Source of the DNA: CAVRUD01 sp963849635
GTDB taxonomy: Bacteria; Chloroflexota; Chloroflexia; Thermomicrobiales; UBA6265
NCBI GenBank assembly: GCA_963849635.1
Contig: CAWKIA010000018.1
Location: 372,001 to 436,000, forward strand
Direction: 5' to 3'
Length of the DNA stretch: 64,000 bases
Below the pieces are notes generated by a model. That model was not told the DNA's origin, did not search any database, and was given only the letters and a program-made list of their open reading frames with translations. The position numbers and the translations under genes were made by a program. Of this stretch, positions 18,946-27,774 are shown in pieces. Positions within the stretch are counted from its first letter, which is position 1; each line of letters begins with the position of its first letter.

Positions 18946-20004
18946 GCAGGTCGAGGGAAGTTAGTCGTTGATTCGCGGAGGCGCTCGGCGCGGGTCGCTA
19001 ACGCCGCGTCGACGGCGGTCTGGAGGGCGGTGTCGGTCGGGTGACTGCGCTCGGGGATGTCCTGGTCCTTGCCGTGGCGCCAGACCGGTTCGATTGGGTT
19101 GAGTTCGGGGCTGTAGGCGGGGAGGAAGCAGCAATGGATATTGGCGGTCGCCAGCTCCGGCAGTGCCGCCTTGACGGCCTGGCTGTGGTGGACCGAATAG
19201 TTGTCCAGCACGACCACGCACGGGCGCGACCGCTGGCCGGCGCGCTCCCCCGCCACCCGCCCGACGAAGGCCAGGTGCGCCGCCGCGTCGGAGCGCCCCT
19301 CGGTCTTGCGGCGGGACTCGTAGACGAGGCGCGGCCCATCGGGACCGTAGGGAGCCAGCGCCCCCACGACGTTGACGCGCCGGCCTTGGGGCGCCTCGTG
19401 CGGCACGACCAAACGCCGTCCCAAGCGGCCCCAGCCGGAGCCGGTCGGCAGGGTCGGGCAGAAGCCGCTCTGGTCGAGGAACCACCGGTCGATCACGCCG
19501 GTCCGCGCTTTTTTTGAGGTCATCGAGTTCCTCGACCTTGGCGTCGTACCCGTCGGGGTCGCGCCGCTTGTGGGCCACCGAGGCCACGGTGCGCTTCCAG
19601 CCAAAGCGGCGGGCGTGCAGCACGCGGCTGAGGTGGTCGGGATGGACCCGGACCCCGTGCTCCCGCTCCAGCCAGGCGACCAACTGCCGCGTCGTCCAGG
19701 TGCGTCCCCCGGCGTCGAGCAGCGCCTCCAGGGCGTCGAGGTGGGCCGCGGTGACCGTGGGCGGGCGCCCGGGGCGGGGACGATCTGGGAGGGCGGCGAA
19801 GCCCTCGGCCAGGAACGCCTTCACGTACTTGCGAACCGTCTGCTCGTGGATACCGAGGTGGCGGGCGATGCGCGGCACCGTCCAGCCGGCATCGACCAGG
19901 CGGACCATCTCCAGGCGGTCGCGCGTGCGGGCGGCGAGGCCCGGCTCGCGAGTGCGAGCACGCAATGCCTCGTGCTGGGCGGGGGTCAGGGTGACTCGGA
20001 TCAC
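18927..20004 (-). CDS. IS630-family transposase B, in two frames
   Basis: A transposase of about 360 residues. The N-terminal frame has tandem helix-turn-helix motifs (WTVPRIARHLGIHEQTVRKY and a region with RTWTTRQLVAWLEREHGV). The C-terminal frame has RWFLDQSGF, CVVVLDNYSVHHS and FLPAYSPELNPIEPVW, the DDE core. The join is at a run of seven A on the coding strand (19509-19515 as T): the first frame reads DDLKKS, the second KKARTGVIDRW, which six A would unite. A wrong homopolymer count or transcriptional slippage could explain it. The C-terminus runs out of its own element and ends, after PRPAKWSIR, at a stop supplied by the end of element A. Confidence 0.8.
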
Positions 20005-20058
20005 GGCGGGGAACCTCCTCGCCCACCATTCTACGATCTACTTACCGCGACCTGCTTA
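18944..20058 (-). mobile_element. IS630-family insertion sequence B, abutting element A
   Basis: Terminal inverted repeats are TTAGCAGGTCGAGGGAAGTT (left, from 18943) and, on the opposite strand, TAAGCAGGTCGCGGTAAGTA (right, to 20058). Target TA dinucleotides sit at 18944-18945 and 20057-20058. The element is distinct in sequence from element A and shares with it one TA. Confidence 0.82.
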
Positions 20059-20484
20059 GAGCTCCGGCTTCATACTCACCCGCTTCTTCCGCGGCGGCTT
20101 CTCTGGCGCCGGCTCTGGTTTATCCTCGGCCTCCAGCTCGGCCTTTACCTGCTCGATCACCTCGGGCCGGCGCTCCAGGTACCAGACATCGCCTTCCTTG
20201 GCCCAGTCGTATTGGTCCTCGGGGACGAGCGCCACCTCCTCGAGCGCGAACTCCTGGATGGTGTAGACCTGGCGCCCCAGGGCTTCGTTCCACTCCATGG
20301 CGGCCTGCTTGACCGTGCCGCCGATGGCGAACAGGTAGTTAGGCACCTTGGGGAGCTTCGACTTTTCGACGCGGAGATACCCAATCACCTGGCTCTGGTC
20401 GAACTGGTTGGTGACAGGCACTTCGATGAACTCTGGTTCGGCATCGGCCGGCATGATGTCTGGGATGGGTAGAGCGCTGCTCAC
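20056..20484 (-). CDS. Unknown protein, 3' end cut by insertion sequence B
   Basis: A 142-residue protein of unknown family, last of a three-gene overlapping operon. The core (residues about 15-110) looks like a small mixed alpha/beta domain, followed by a charged tail (EAEDKPEPAPEKPPRKKRV). Its stop codon TAA lies within the end of IS630 element B, so the native C-terminus has been lost and the tail may have been longer. The GTG start at 20484 overlaps the stop of the preceding gene by one base (TAGTG), a sign of translational coupling. Prophage or conjugative-element origin is possible but not shown. Confidence 0.55.
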   Translation of the reverse strand: MSSALPIPDIMPADAEPEFIEVPVTNQFDQSQVIGYLRVEKSKLPKVPNYLFAIGGTVKQAAMEWNEALGRQVYTIQEFALEEVALVPEDQYDWAKEGDVWYLERRPEVIEQVKAELEAEDKPEPAPEKPPRKKRVSMKPEL

Positions 20485-20804
20485 TAGATGTCCTTAGCCA
20501 CTTCCTCCACCAGATCAGAGAACTCTTTGACGGTCATCTCTTTGATGTGGCCCTTCTCCATCAGCGATCGCACGATCTTGAACGCCTTCTCGAAGTTGCT
20601 CTACTGAACGACCTGGTAGTAGGTGGTGGTGCGGGGATACCACTCGTCCCAGTACCGGTATGTGAGGTCGTAGGTCATGTTCGAGTTGTGGTCTCCTGGT
20701 GGGAAATCCCCGACCCAGGTCGTGAGGGTTCCGCTGGTATAGGACACCTTCGCGTCCTGGTTGGCCAGTACTGATTTGATTGCTTGCGGATCTTTGTTGC
20801 TCAT
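20484..20804 (-). CDS. Unknown small protein interrupted by an in-frame TAG
   Basis: The frame gives 67 residues (MSNKDPQAIKSVLANQDAKV and on to YYQVVQ), a TAG at 20601-20603, and then 38 further residues in the same frame (SNFEKAFKIVRSLMEKGHIK and on to EEVAKDI). The second part is a well-formed charged helix pair and ends exactly at the coupled start of the next gene, so the two pieces look like one 106-residue protein with a nonsense change. Its ATG overlaps the stop of the preceding gene as ATGA. No family is recognised. A Tyr-rich stretch (DLTYRYWDEWYPRTTTYYQ) precedes the break. Confidence 0.5.
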
Positions 20805-21448
20805 ATTCCTCCCATCTGGCGGATGGCCGCCGCTAATGCTTCATCCCCACCCAATACTTCATATGCCTGTTTGATCGTCTGGCGAATCAACCACTCGCTA
20901 CAACCGAAAAGCTCCTGGATGTCCAGCCATCCAAACTCCTCGACCACTAAACAGTAGAGAATCCCACGCTTCTGCAGACCCAGATCATGGAGCCGTGGTG
21001 GCACCAGGGGGCCGAACAGCAGTAATGGTGTCGATGGATAGAGGGCTTGGCGGAGTTGCTTGTCGGTGTCGCGGGGGATCAGCCGATCGGGCACGGGGAA
21101 GGGTGGTAGTTCGCCGGTGGTCTCGTCTGGGAGTAGGTCGGCTACTTCTACCTCCGGCAGGGGACCGGGGTTGATCCAGGCGGTCGGTTGCTCCATGGCC
21201 GCGGTCAGGATATCCAGGGCGCGGTGGATGCGGTGGCTAGTGAGCCGGTGGTCGGTCTCCTTCATCCAGGGGTAGGCCGTCTTGCACTCGGCCATGCCGG
21301 ACTCTTCGGTCAGGGCCAGGAGCGTCAGGCGTTCCTTTAAAGGGACGGCCAGGAAGGGCCACATGGAGGGCGCGTGGGGGTCGTTGGGCCGGCTGGAGGT
21401 GGTGTAAGCGTGTTCAAAGAGCAGGCGTAAATCGTGGATCTGGCTCAT
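20801..21448 (-). CDS. Unknown protein with a C-terminal helix-turn-helix-like region, first gene of a three-gene operon
   Basis: A 215-residue soluble protein without a recognised family. Residues about 165-205 (LVVEEFGWLDIQELFGCSEW, then LIRQTIKQAYEVLGG) resemble a sigma-region-4-like helix-turn-helix, so DNA binding is possible. The middle is Pro-rich. The ATG at 21448 lies only 5 nt downstream of a good -10 box, and no ribosome site can fit, so the mRNA is probably leaderless. The stop overlaps the next start as ATGA. Together with the next two genes it forms a compact operon that the IS630 insertion has damaged at its far end. Confidence 0.55.
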   Translation of the reverse strand: MSQIHDLRLLFEHAYTTSSRPNDPHAPSMWPFLAVPLKERLTLLALTEESGMAECKTAYPWMKETDHRLTSHRIHRALDILTAAMEQPTAWINPGPLPEVEVADLLPDETTGELPPFPVPDRLIPRDTDKQLRQALYPSTPLLLFGPLVPPRLHDLGLQKRGILYCLVVEEFGWLDIQELFGCSEWLIRQTIKQAYEVLGGDEALAAAIRQMGGI

Positions 21449-21453
21449 AGGGG

Positions 21454-21481
21454 CGTATATGTTCTATACCCCTTGTAACAA
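21454..21481 (-). promoter_or_regulatory. Promoter of the unknown three-gene operon; implies a leaderless mRNA
   Basis: On the minus strand TTGTTA (21476-21481) and TATACG (21454-21459) are separated by 16 bp. The start codon begins 5 nt after the -10 box, close to the expected transcription start. Confidence 0.45.
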
Positions 21482-21646
21482 TCCCCAACGGCTGGCGTCA
21501 ACAGCTTAGCCGTTGGCTATCTGCATTCGATGGTTGACCCACGTTTGCGTCTGGCGACTGCACGAACAAGACGCCGCTCGGTCCCTACCGCGGCGTCGCC
21601 CGTCCCGTCGCCTGCTCAACCCACGGACATTGGAGGCACCACGGCC

Positions 21647-22948
21647 ATGCCTGTTCTCGATCGACGTCGCCACGGCGGCGATGCCCACGCCGTTTCCGAT
21701 TCCACCTCAAATCCGCCACACGTCGTGATTCTCGGCGCCGGTTTCGCCGGCCTCGGCGCCATGAAGCAGTTGAAGAACGCGCCGGTCACGGTGACGCTGA
21801 TCGACCAGAACAACTATCACACGTTCTCGCCCTTGCTGTACCAGGTGGCCACCGCTGCGCTGTCGCGCAACGAGGTCGGTTTCCCGCTGCGGGAGATGCT
21901 GCACGACCGCGACGATTGGGTGTTTCATCGGGCCACCGTCACGGACGTCGACCTGATCAACAAGACGGTGACAGCCGACGGGTTCGACCCGATCGCCTAC
22001 GACTATCTCGTGGTGGCGCTCGGCGCCGGGGTGAACTTCTTCGGCACGACAGGCGCCGCCGAGAACGCGTTCCCGCTCTACACCATGCACGACGCCGTGA
22101 CGTTGAAATCCCACATCCTTGGGCGCTTTGAAGCGGTCGACCGCGATCCCACCCTCGTCGATGACGGGGCGCTGAGGTTCTGCGTGGTCGGCGGCGGCGC
22201 GACCGGCGTGGAAGCGGCCGGTGCGATGGCCGAGTTGATCGAGGCCGAACTCAAGGAAGACTATCCGAATCTTCCGGTCGAGCGATCCGAGGTCCACCTG
22301 TATGAGCATGGCGATCACCTGCTGGGTCCGTTCAAACCCAAGCTGCAAGCGTACGCGCACAAAACGCTGGAGAAGCGCGGCGTGAAGTTGCACCTGGGTG
22401 AGGGCGTCGTCGGGATCGAACCGACGCGCGTCCAACTGAGATCGGGCGGTGAGGTGAAGGCGCACACCGTGGTGTGGGCCGCGGGGCTGACGGCGAGTCC
22501 GATCGCTCGTTCGCTGGGGGCGGACCTGGACAAGGGCCGCGTCCTGGTCAATCCGGACGTGAGCTTGACGGATCATCCGGAGGTGTTCGTCGTCGGCGAC
22601 ATCGCCATGATCACCGACGCCAAGACCGGCAAGCAACTGCCGCAGCTTGGCTCGGTGGCGCAGCAAGCCGGGTATTGTGCCGGCGAGAACATCGAGCGCC
22701 TGGTCACCGGGGAGAAGACCGAACCCTTCGCGTACAAAGACAAAGGCACGATGGCCACCATCGGATACGGCGCGGCCGTCGTGGAATTCCACTCGGGCCG
22801 CACCATGACCGGTCGGCTGGCCTGGACGTCGTGGCTTGGCGTCCACCTGATGCTGCTGGCCGGCGGCGAACAGAAGGCCCACACCATCACCGACTGGGGC
22901 TGGAACGTCGCGACGAATAAGCGGGGCAAGCGCCTCGTCGTCGATTAG
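21647..22948 (+). CDS. ndh: Type II NADH:quinone oxidoreductase (NDH-2-like FAD protein)
   Basis: A 433-residue flavoprotein predicted to oxidise NADH and pass electrons to quinone at the membrane surface without pumping protons. The FAD-binding Rossmann motif is VVILGAGFAGLGA near the N-terminus; the NADH-binding motif is FCVVGGGATGVEAAG; the second FAD contact is VFVVGDIAMI followed by QLGSVAQQAG, a hallmark of NDH-2. ATG 21647 is chosen over the longer frame from 21530 because GGAGG lies 10 nt upstream and the extra 39 residues are Arg/Pro-rich and unlike the family. Third-codon-position GC is higher than in the core genes, as in the next genes to 27.6 kb, which suggests joint transfer. 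Confidence 0.85.
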   Translation: MPVLDRRRHGGDAHAVSDSTSNPPHVVILGAGFAGLGAMKQLKNAPVTVTLIDQNNYHTFSPLLYQVATAALSRNEVGFPLREMLHDRDDWVFHRATVTDVDLINKTVTADGFDPIAYDYLVVALGAGVNFFGTTGAAENAFPLYTMHDAVTLKSHILGRFEAVDRDPTLVDDGALRFCVVGGGATGVEAAGAMAELIEAELKEDYPNLPVERSEVHLYEHGDHLLGPFKPKLQAYAHKTLEKRGVKLHLGEGVVGIEPTRVQLRSGGEVKAHTVVWAAGLTASPIARSLGADLDKGRVLVNPDVSLTDHPEVFVVGDIAMITDAKTGKQLPQLGSVAQQAGYCAGENIERLVTGEKTEPFAYKDKGTMATIGYGAAVVEFHSGRTMTGRLAWTSWLGVHLMLLAGGEQKAHTITDWGWNVATNKRGKRLVVD

Positions 22949-23445
22949 GTAACCGCGACGGTTAGACCCGACCGACACGTGCCGTCGCCCCTCCTCGTCC
23001 GCGTCACGAGGATCGTCGGCGCTCGGCGTACCTCAACCAGAGAGGAGGGGCTCCCGTCCAACGCATCACCTTGACCGGACCCAGCTGACGGGCCGGCTCA
23101 GCGCGAACACCGCGGCGGTGATGGCGGTGCTGGTCGTCGTCTGCGGCGTATGGCTGCGCAACGACGGGCTCAAGAGGCTTTCTGCCTGACTGGAGGGGCG
23201 TCCGATGAGCGCCGCTCAGACCCACGTGTTATTCGCGCTCTTCGACTCCTCACTGGGCGCAGGCAACGCCCTGGTAAGCTACAATCACACAAGATCCGTC
23301 ACTGCATCGATGATTCAGAACGCTGACGTTCTCCGCGCTGACGTCGCGGCGATGGCGAGAACCCGTGGTGGCGGCTGGCGTCCCCGAGGACCCGGCCACC
23401 GAACCACTCCGGGGCGTCGCCGTCCGCGAGAAGGGGTATCTGTAC
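22949..23445. other. Intergenic stretch of about 500 bp without a convincing gene
   Basis: One plus-strand frame ends at 23188 with a short hydrophobic peptide (TAAVMAVLVVVCGVW) after a GAGAGGAGG, but no proper start codon is placed for it. I see no tRNA, terminator or repeat. It may be a decayed small membrane-protein gene. Confidence 0.4.
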
Positions 23446-24843
23446 ATGGCTGCACCGGCAGAGGCCAGGCTGGCACGACAGATTGACGCGGTGGCCAGGC
23501 CGGCGGCGCCGTCGGTGGCCGAGCGCCTGGAGGAGGGCCGGCAGCTGCGAAAGCAGGCGCCACGGTCGTCCCACGCCGGCTGGTCGCCACCGGCCGACCG
23601 CCCGGATCCGCTCGATCTGCTCCACGAGCAGGACCGGACGCGCGAGCACGATCTCGTCCCGATCCGGTACGGGCGCATGCTGGTTTCGCCGTTCACGTTC
23701 TACCGCGGCTCCGCCGTCGTGATGGCGCGAGACCTGGCGGCGACGCCCACCTCCGGCCTCCAGGTGCAGGCCTGCGGCGACGCGCACCTGTCGAACTTCG
23801 GCTCGTTCGCCACGCCGGAGCGCAACCAGGTCTTCGACATCAACGACTTCGACGAGACCCTCCCGGCCCCGTGGGAGTGGGACGTCAAGCGGTTGGCCGC
23901 CAGCGTGATCGTCGCCGGCCGCGCGAACGGGCACACGGCGGCCAACTCCGCCGAGGCCGCCGCCGCCACGGTCCGCTCCTACCGCGAGCGGCTGGCCGCA
24001 TTCGCCGCGATGGGCCACCTCGCGGTCTGGTACGACCGGATCACCGGAGCGGACATCGCCGCGGTCGTGCCGCCAAAAGTCGGGAAAGACGTCCAGCGTG
24101 GCCTGCTCAAGGCGACGCACCGCGACAACTTGCAGATGCTCGAGAAGATGGTCTCCGCCGAGGGCGGCAACCTACGGGTGGTCGACGACCCGCCGCTGGT
24201 CGTCCGGTTCAGTGATACGGAGGTGGAAAAACGCCTCCGCACGGTAGCGAGAACCTACCGCTCCTCGATCCGCGACGACCTGCGGGCGCTGCTGAACCGC
24301 TACACCTTCGTCGACGCGGCCCGCAAGGTCGTCGGCGTGGGGAGCGTCGGCACGCGCTGCTACATCGTGCTCATGCGGGGCAACCACGACGAGGACCCGC
24401 TCTTCCTGCAGATCAAAGAGGCGAACGCCTCGGTGCTGGAGCCCTACGCGGGCCAGTCGACGTACGCCAATCACGGGCAGCGCGTGGTGCGCGGGCAGCA
24501 GCACACCCAGGCGGCCAGCGACATCTTCCTCGGCTGGGGGCGCGTCGCCGGCATCGACTTCTACGTCCGCCAGTTGCGCGACATGAAGGCCTCGGTCGAC
24601 GTCGCGCTCCTGCCGCCCGACCGGATGGTCCTGTACGGCGCGCTCTGTGGCTGGGCGCTGGCACGGGCCCACGCCCGCTCCGGCGACGCGGCCCGCATCA
24701 CCGGCTATCTCGGCAACGAAGCCGCCTTCGACAAGGCGATCGTCAGCTTCGCCACCGCGTACGCCGACCAGACCGAGCGCGACCACGCCGCGCTCGTTGC
24801 CGCCGTCAAGCGCGGCCGAGTCCAGGCGATCACCGGCCGCTAA
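23446..24843 (+). CDS. DUF2252 family protein
   Basis: A 465-residue protein of the DUF2252 family, which has a kinase-like fold of unknown substrate. Typical segments are the early IRYGRMLVSPFTFYRGSA, the QACGDAHLSNFGSF motif that resembles a kinase catalytic loop, and FDINDFDETLPAPWEWDVKR with a DFD-like metal motif. A later HGQRVVRGQQ and the C-terminal helices (LARAHARSGD) match the family end. ATG 23446 is chosen over an in-frame start at 23365 because GAGAAGGGG lies upstream. No signal or membrane segment is seen. It may phosphorylate a small molecule, but no activity is established. Confidence 0.85.
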   Translation: MAAPAEARLARQIDAVARPAAPSVAERLEEGRQLRKQAPRSSHAGWSPPADRPDPLDLLHEQDRTREHDLVPIRYGRMLVSPFTFYRGSAVVMARDLAATPTSGLQVQACGDAHLSNFGSFATPERNQVFDINDFDETLPAPWEWDVKRLAASVIVAGRANGHTAANSAEAAAATVRSYRERLAAFAAMGHLAVWYDRITGADIAAVVPPKVGKDVQRGLLKATHRDNLQMLEKMVSAEGGNLRVVDDPPLVVRFSDTEVEKRLRTVARTYRSSIRDDLRALLNRYTFVDAARKVVGVGSVGTRCYIVLMRGNHDEDPLFLQIKEANASVLEPYAGQSTYANHGQRVVRGQQHTQAASDIFLGWGRVAGIDFYVRQLRDMKASVDVALLPPDRMVLYGALCGWALARAHARSGDAARITGYLGNEAAFDKAIVSFATAYADQTERDHAALVAAVKRGRVQAITGR

Positions 24844-25029
24844 GACTGCCGGCGGACAGGGTGGCATCCCTGACGAAGGTTGCGATGGGTCGGCCACGGC
24901 GAGAGCCCACGAACGTCGCCTCGCACTGCCCACCAGATCGTCAAGCGGGCCCGAGATCGACTGAGGAGTGACACCCGAGCGGTACGAGGCGCGGCGGGCC
25001 GGGGAGCAGATCACGGTCGTCGTCTCCCG

Positions 25030-25912
25030 GTGAGGGCGACCGGTCGCCGCGGGCGTGACGGCGCCGGTCGGACGGGCGTGCCGGGCGAGGGCGGACAGAT
25101 CACGGACAAGCGCAACGATCAGGAGCTGACCAACTTCGACGTCTTCGTGCTGGGGGTGTCGGTACTGTCGCTGCTCAACATCCTCCTGCTCATCGCGCCC
25201 CTCAGCGACCTGGTCACCGACGTCGTCCTCATCGCCGATGGGATCCTCTGCCTCGTCTTGCTCACCGACTTCCTGCTGCGGCTCCAGCATGCCCCGAATA
25301 AGCGGGCGTACGTCATCCAGGACAAAGGCTGGCTCGATCTGCTCGGCAGCCTGCCGTTTCCGGGGCTCCGGCTGGCGCGCATTTTCCGGACGGTCCGCGT
25401 CGGCCGGACCGCGGGCCACCGCGGACTCCGCGGCATCTGGCGCATGTTCGGGACCGATCGGGCGGGGAGCGCCCTGCTGGGCACCCTCTTCCTGGCGATC
25501 GTCGTCCTCCAGTTTGGCAGCATGTTCATCCTGCGGGGCGGAGGCCGACAAGGAGGACACCAACATCAAGACCGCGTCCGACGCCCTCTGGTGGTCCTAC
25601 GTGACGGTGACCACCGTCGGTTACGGCGATCGCTTTCCCGTAACCAACCAGGGACGAGTGGTCGGCATCGCGATGCTCACCATCGGCATCGGGCTGTTCG
25701 GCGTGCTGACCGGTTTCGTGACCAACGTGTTTCTGGCGCCGAAGCGGGCCAAGCCTGATCAACGAACGGAGGATGCGAGCGACATCCGAGTGGAGATCGA
25801 GGAAATCAAGCGGCTCGTGCGTGACCTTGGCGAACAGGTGGCCAGCCTCGACCGGCACGCGCGCGGCGCCGACGGACCCGACGCGTCCGACCGGGGTGGC
25901 CGGCCAACCTAG
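25030..25912 (+). CDS. Voltage-gated-type potassium channel, frame-broken
   Basis: A six-helix K+ channel split by a single-base change near 25536. The first frame has S1 (VFVLGVSVLSLLNILLLIA), S2 (VVLIADGILCLVLLTDFLL), a WLDLLGSLPF S3, an S4 with spaced Arg (RLARIFRTVRVGR) and S5 (LGTLFLAIVVLQFGSMFIL). The second frame has the pore helix, the selectivity filter TVGYGD (about 25618), S6 and a charged coiled-coil tail that probably tetramerises. One surplus G in the GGGG at 25534-25537 explains the break. The start is uncertain: GTG at 25030 or 25078, neither with a strong ribosome site. It would sit in the inner membrane and set or sense membrane potential. Confidence 0.75.
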
Positions 25913-26016
25913 GCGCCGCGCTCGGTCGCTCGGTGCGCGACGAGGATTACTGGGGTTCATCGCCACGCGACACCCGGCGGGGGACAATGTCATCCGCTGG
26001 GCGCGACGGGACCGGA

Positions 26017-27616
26017 TCAGCCCCCGAGCACGCCTTCGAGCGACGCGGACGGCGTGATGTCAGGCAGGCGCACCATCCGGAACGAGAGCCCCAAGCCGAC
26101 GATGCCGGCGATGAGCGGCACGAGCAGCGCGACCTGGAGCGCACGGGGCCGGGCGTCCGTATTGATGCGGACGATCTCCTCCTGGGTTGCCTCGGGCTGC
26201 CCGGCGAGCAACTCCTGGAGGTGGGTGTTGCTCATGATCTCGGCATCCTCCTCCAGCGCATCGGCGACCTGCTGTTGCTCCGACGGAGAGAGCACGGTGC
26301 TGTCTTCCGCCATGTCGGTGAACAGGAACGAGAGCGCCGCCAGCATGATCGCGCCGGCGAATGCCAGGCCAAAGGAGAGCCCGAAGTTTCCCGCCGCGGA
26401 GTTCACCCCGGCCGCCTCACTGATCCGCTCCTCCGAGATCGGCGCCAGCGTGAAGTTGTTGAGCTGCGAGACCAGCATGCCCAACCCCGATCCCGCGATC
26501 ATCAGCGGGATCGTGAGGTACCAGCCGGAATCCGCGCGGGGCACGACCAGGATCAGCAGGACCATGCCGAGGGTGAGCAACGCGAACCCGGCTCCGATGA
26601 TGGCGCTCGGTCGCCGCTTGCCGGCCCGCTTGCCGGCCAGCAAGGCGATGGCGAACATGGTCAGCGACAGCGGCGCCAGCGACAGACCGGCCTCCATCGC
26701 GTCGTACTCGAGCACCATCTGGAGGAAGATCGGGAGCGCGATCATCATGCCGCCGAGCGAGATCTGCTGCAGCATCTGCTGGGAAATCCCGCCCCGGAAA
26801 TGCGGGGACCGAAACAGGTCCGGGTCGATCAGGGGCTGTTTGCCTGCGCGCTTCCGCCGGACCAGCCACCAGGCCAGTGCCGCGAGCGCAAGCACGCCGA
26901 TCGCGATGAGCGCGCCCACCGCCTCCCCGCCCTCCTGCCAGACGAGGATGCCCAGCACGAGACCGCCCATGCCCAGGACGGAGAAGACCGCGCCGACGGC
27001 GTCGATTTCCCGCGGCCCCGTGTACGGCGCGTCCTTCACCAGCTTGATGCCGGAGAGCACGACCGCGATGATGACGACCTCCAGCAGGAAGCCGATGCGC
27101 CACGACAGATAGGTCGTGATGAAGCCGCCGATCAGCGGGCCGACCGCGGCGGCGATGGCGGCCGCCGCCCCCACGAGCGCGTAGGCCTTCGCCTGCGCCT
27201 TGCCCGGCGAAGTTGCCGTGGATCAAGGACTGCATGGCGGGCAGGAGGAGGGAGGCGCCGAGCCCGCCGAGGATCGCCCAGAAGAGAATCACCGGGACCA
27301 GGGTCTGCGTGAGCGCCATCGTCAGGGCGCCGAGGGCGTAGGCGAGCAGACCGATCACGTAGGCCCGTTTGCGCCCGATGAGGTCCCCGACCTTGCTGTT
27401 GATCAGGATGAACGCGGCGGAGACCAGCGCCTCGAGCGCGATCGCCGACTGGACGCCGCTCGCCGTGGTGCCGAGATCCTTGACCACGGCCGAGATCGAC
27501 ACGTTCATCATCGACGTGTCGATCACCAGCACGAACATCGCCATCGCCAGCAGGAGGCGGAGCCGCGGGTTGTCGGCAGCTTCGTCGATGGTGCTCGCGC
27601 CCGCGGTTGTCGCCAT
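26017..27616 (-). CDS. MFS efflux transporter, DHA2 (14-helix) family, frame-broken
   Basis: A drug:proton antiporter-like membrane protein of about 530 residues. The N-terminal frame starts at ATG 27616 (GGAGG upstream) and carries the first helices with IDTSMMNVSI (motif D1-like), GDLIGRKRAY (motif A) and GGLGASLLLPAMQSLI (motif B). The C-terminal frame carries GPLIGGFITTYLSWRIGFLL (motif C and its neighbour) and the remaining helices, ending with a soluble extracellular-like loop (EDSTVLSPSEQQQVADALEE) before the last helix. The frames meet near 27205, where one extra C in GGGCAAGG makes GKAQAKAYALVG into QGAGEGLRA. It is read convergently to the K+ channel, 104 bp apart. Confidence 0.8.
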
Positions 27617-27774
27617 CGGGTGTCCTCCGTTCCTCGTGCCCGGGCGGGCACACAGCGGGCTGCGACCGGACGGTGCCCCGCCGTTCATCTCGAAACCGTC
27701 GCGACCGGCATCTCGCCGATGCGCAGGGTGCGCCGCATCATCTCAAATCGTGCTGGCTGGCGCAAGATCTTGTC

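Noticed and set aside
21707..22978. A 423-codon minus-strand frame opposite the NDH-2 gene
   Set aside because: It is antisense to a clear NDH-2 gene, with Arg/His-rich low-quality composition.
24172..25569. A 465-codon minus-strand frame opposite DUF2252 and the K+ channel
   Set aside because: Composition is Arg/Ala/Glu/Gln-rich with no domain; the plus strand has well-defined families.
25933..27312. A 459-codon plus-strand frame opposite the MFS transporter
   Set aside because: Shadow of the transporter; its product is Arg/Gln/Asp/His-rich without any motif.
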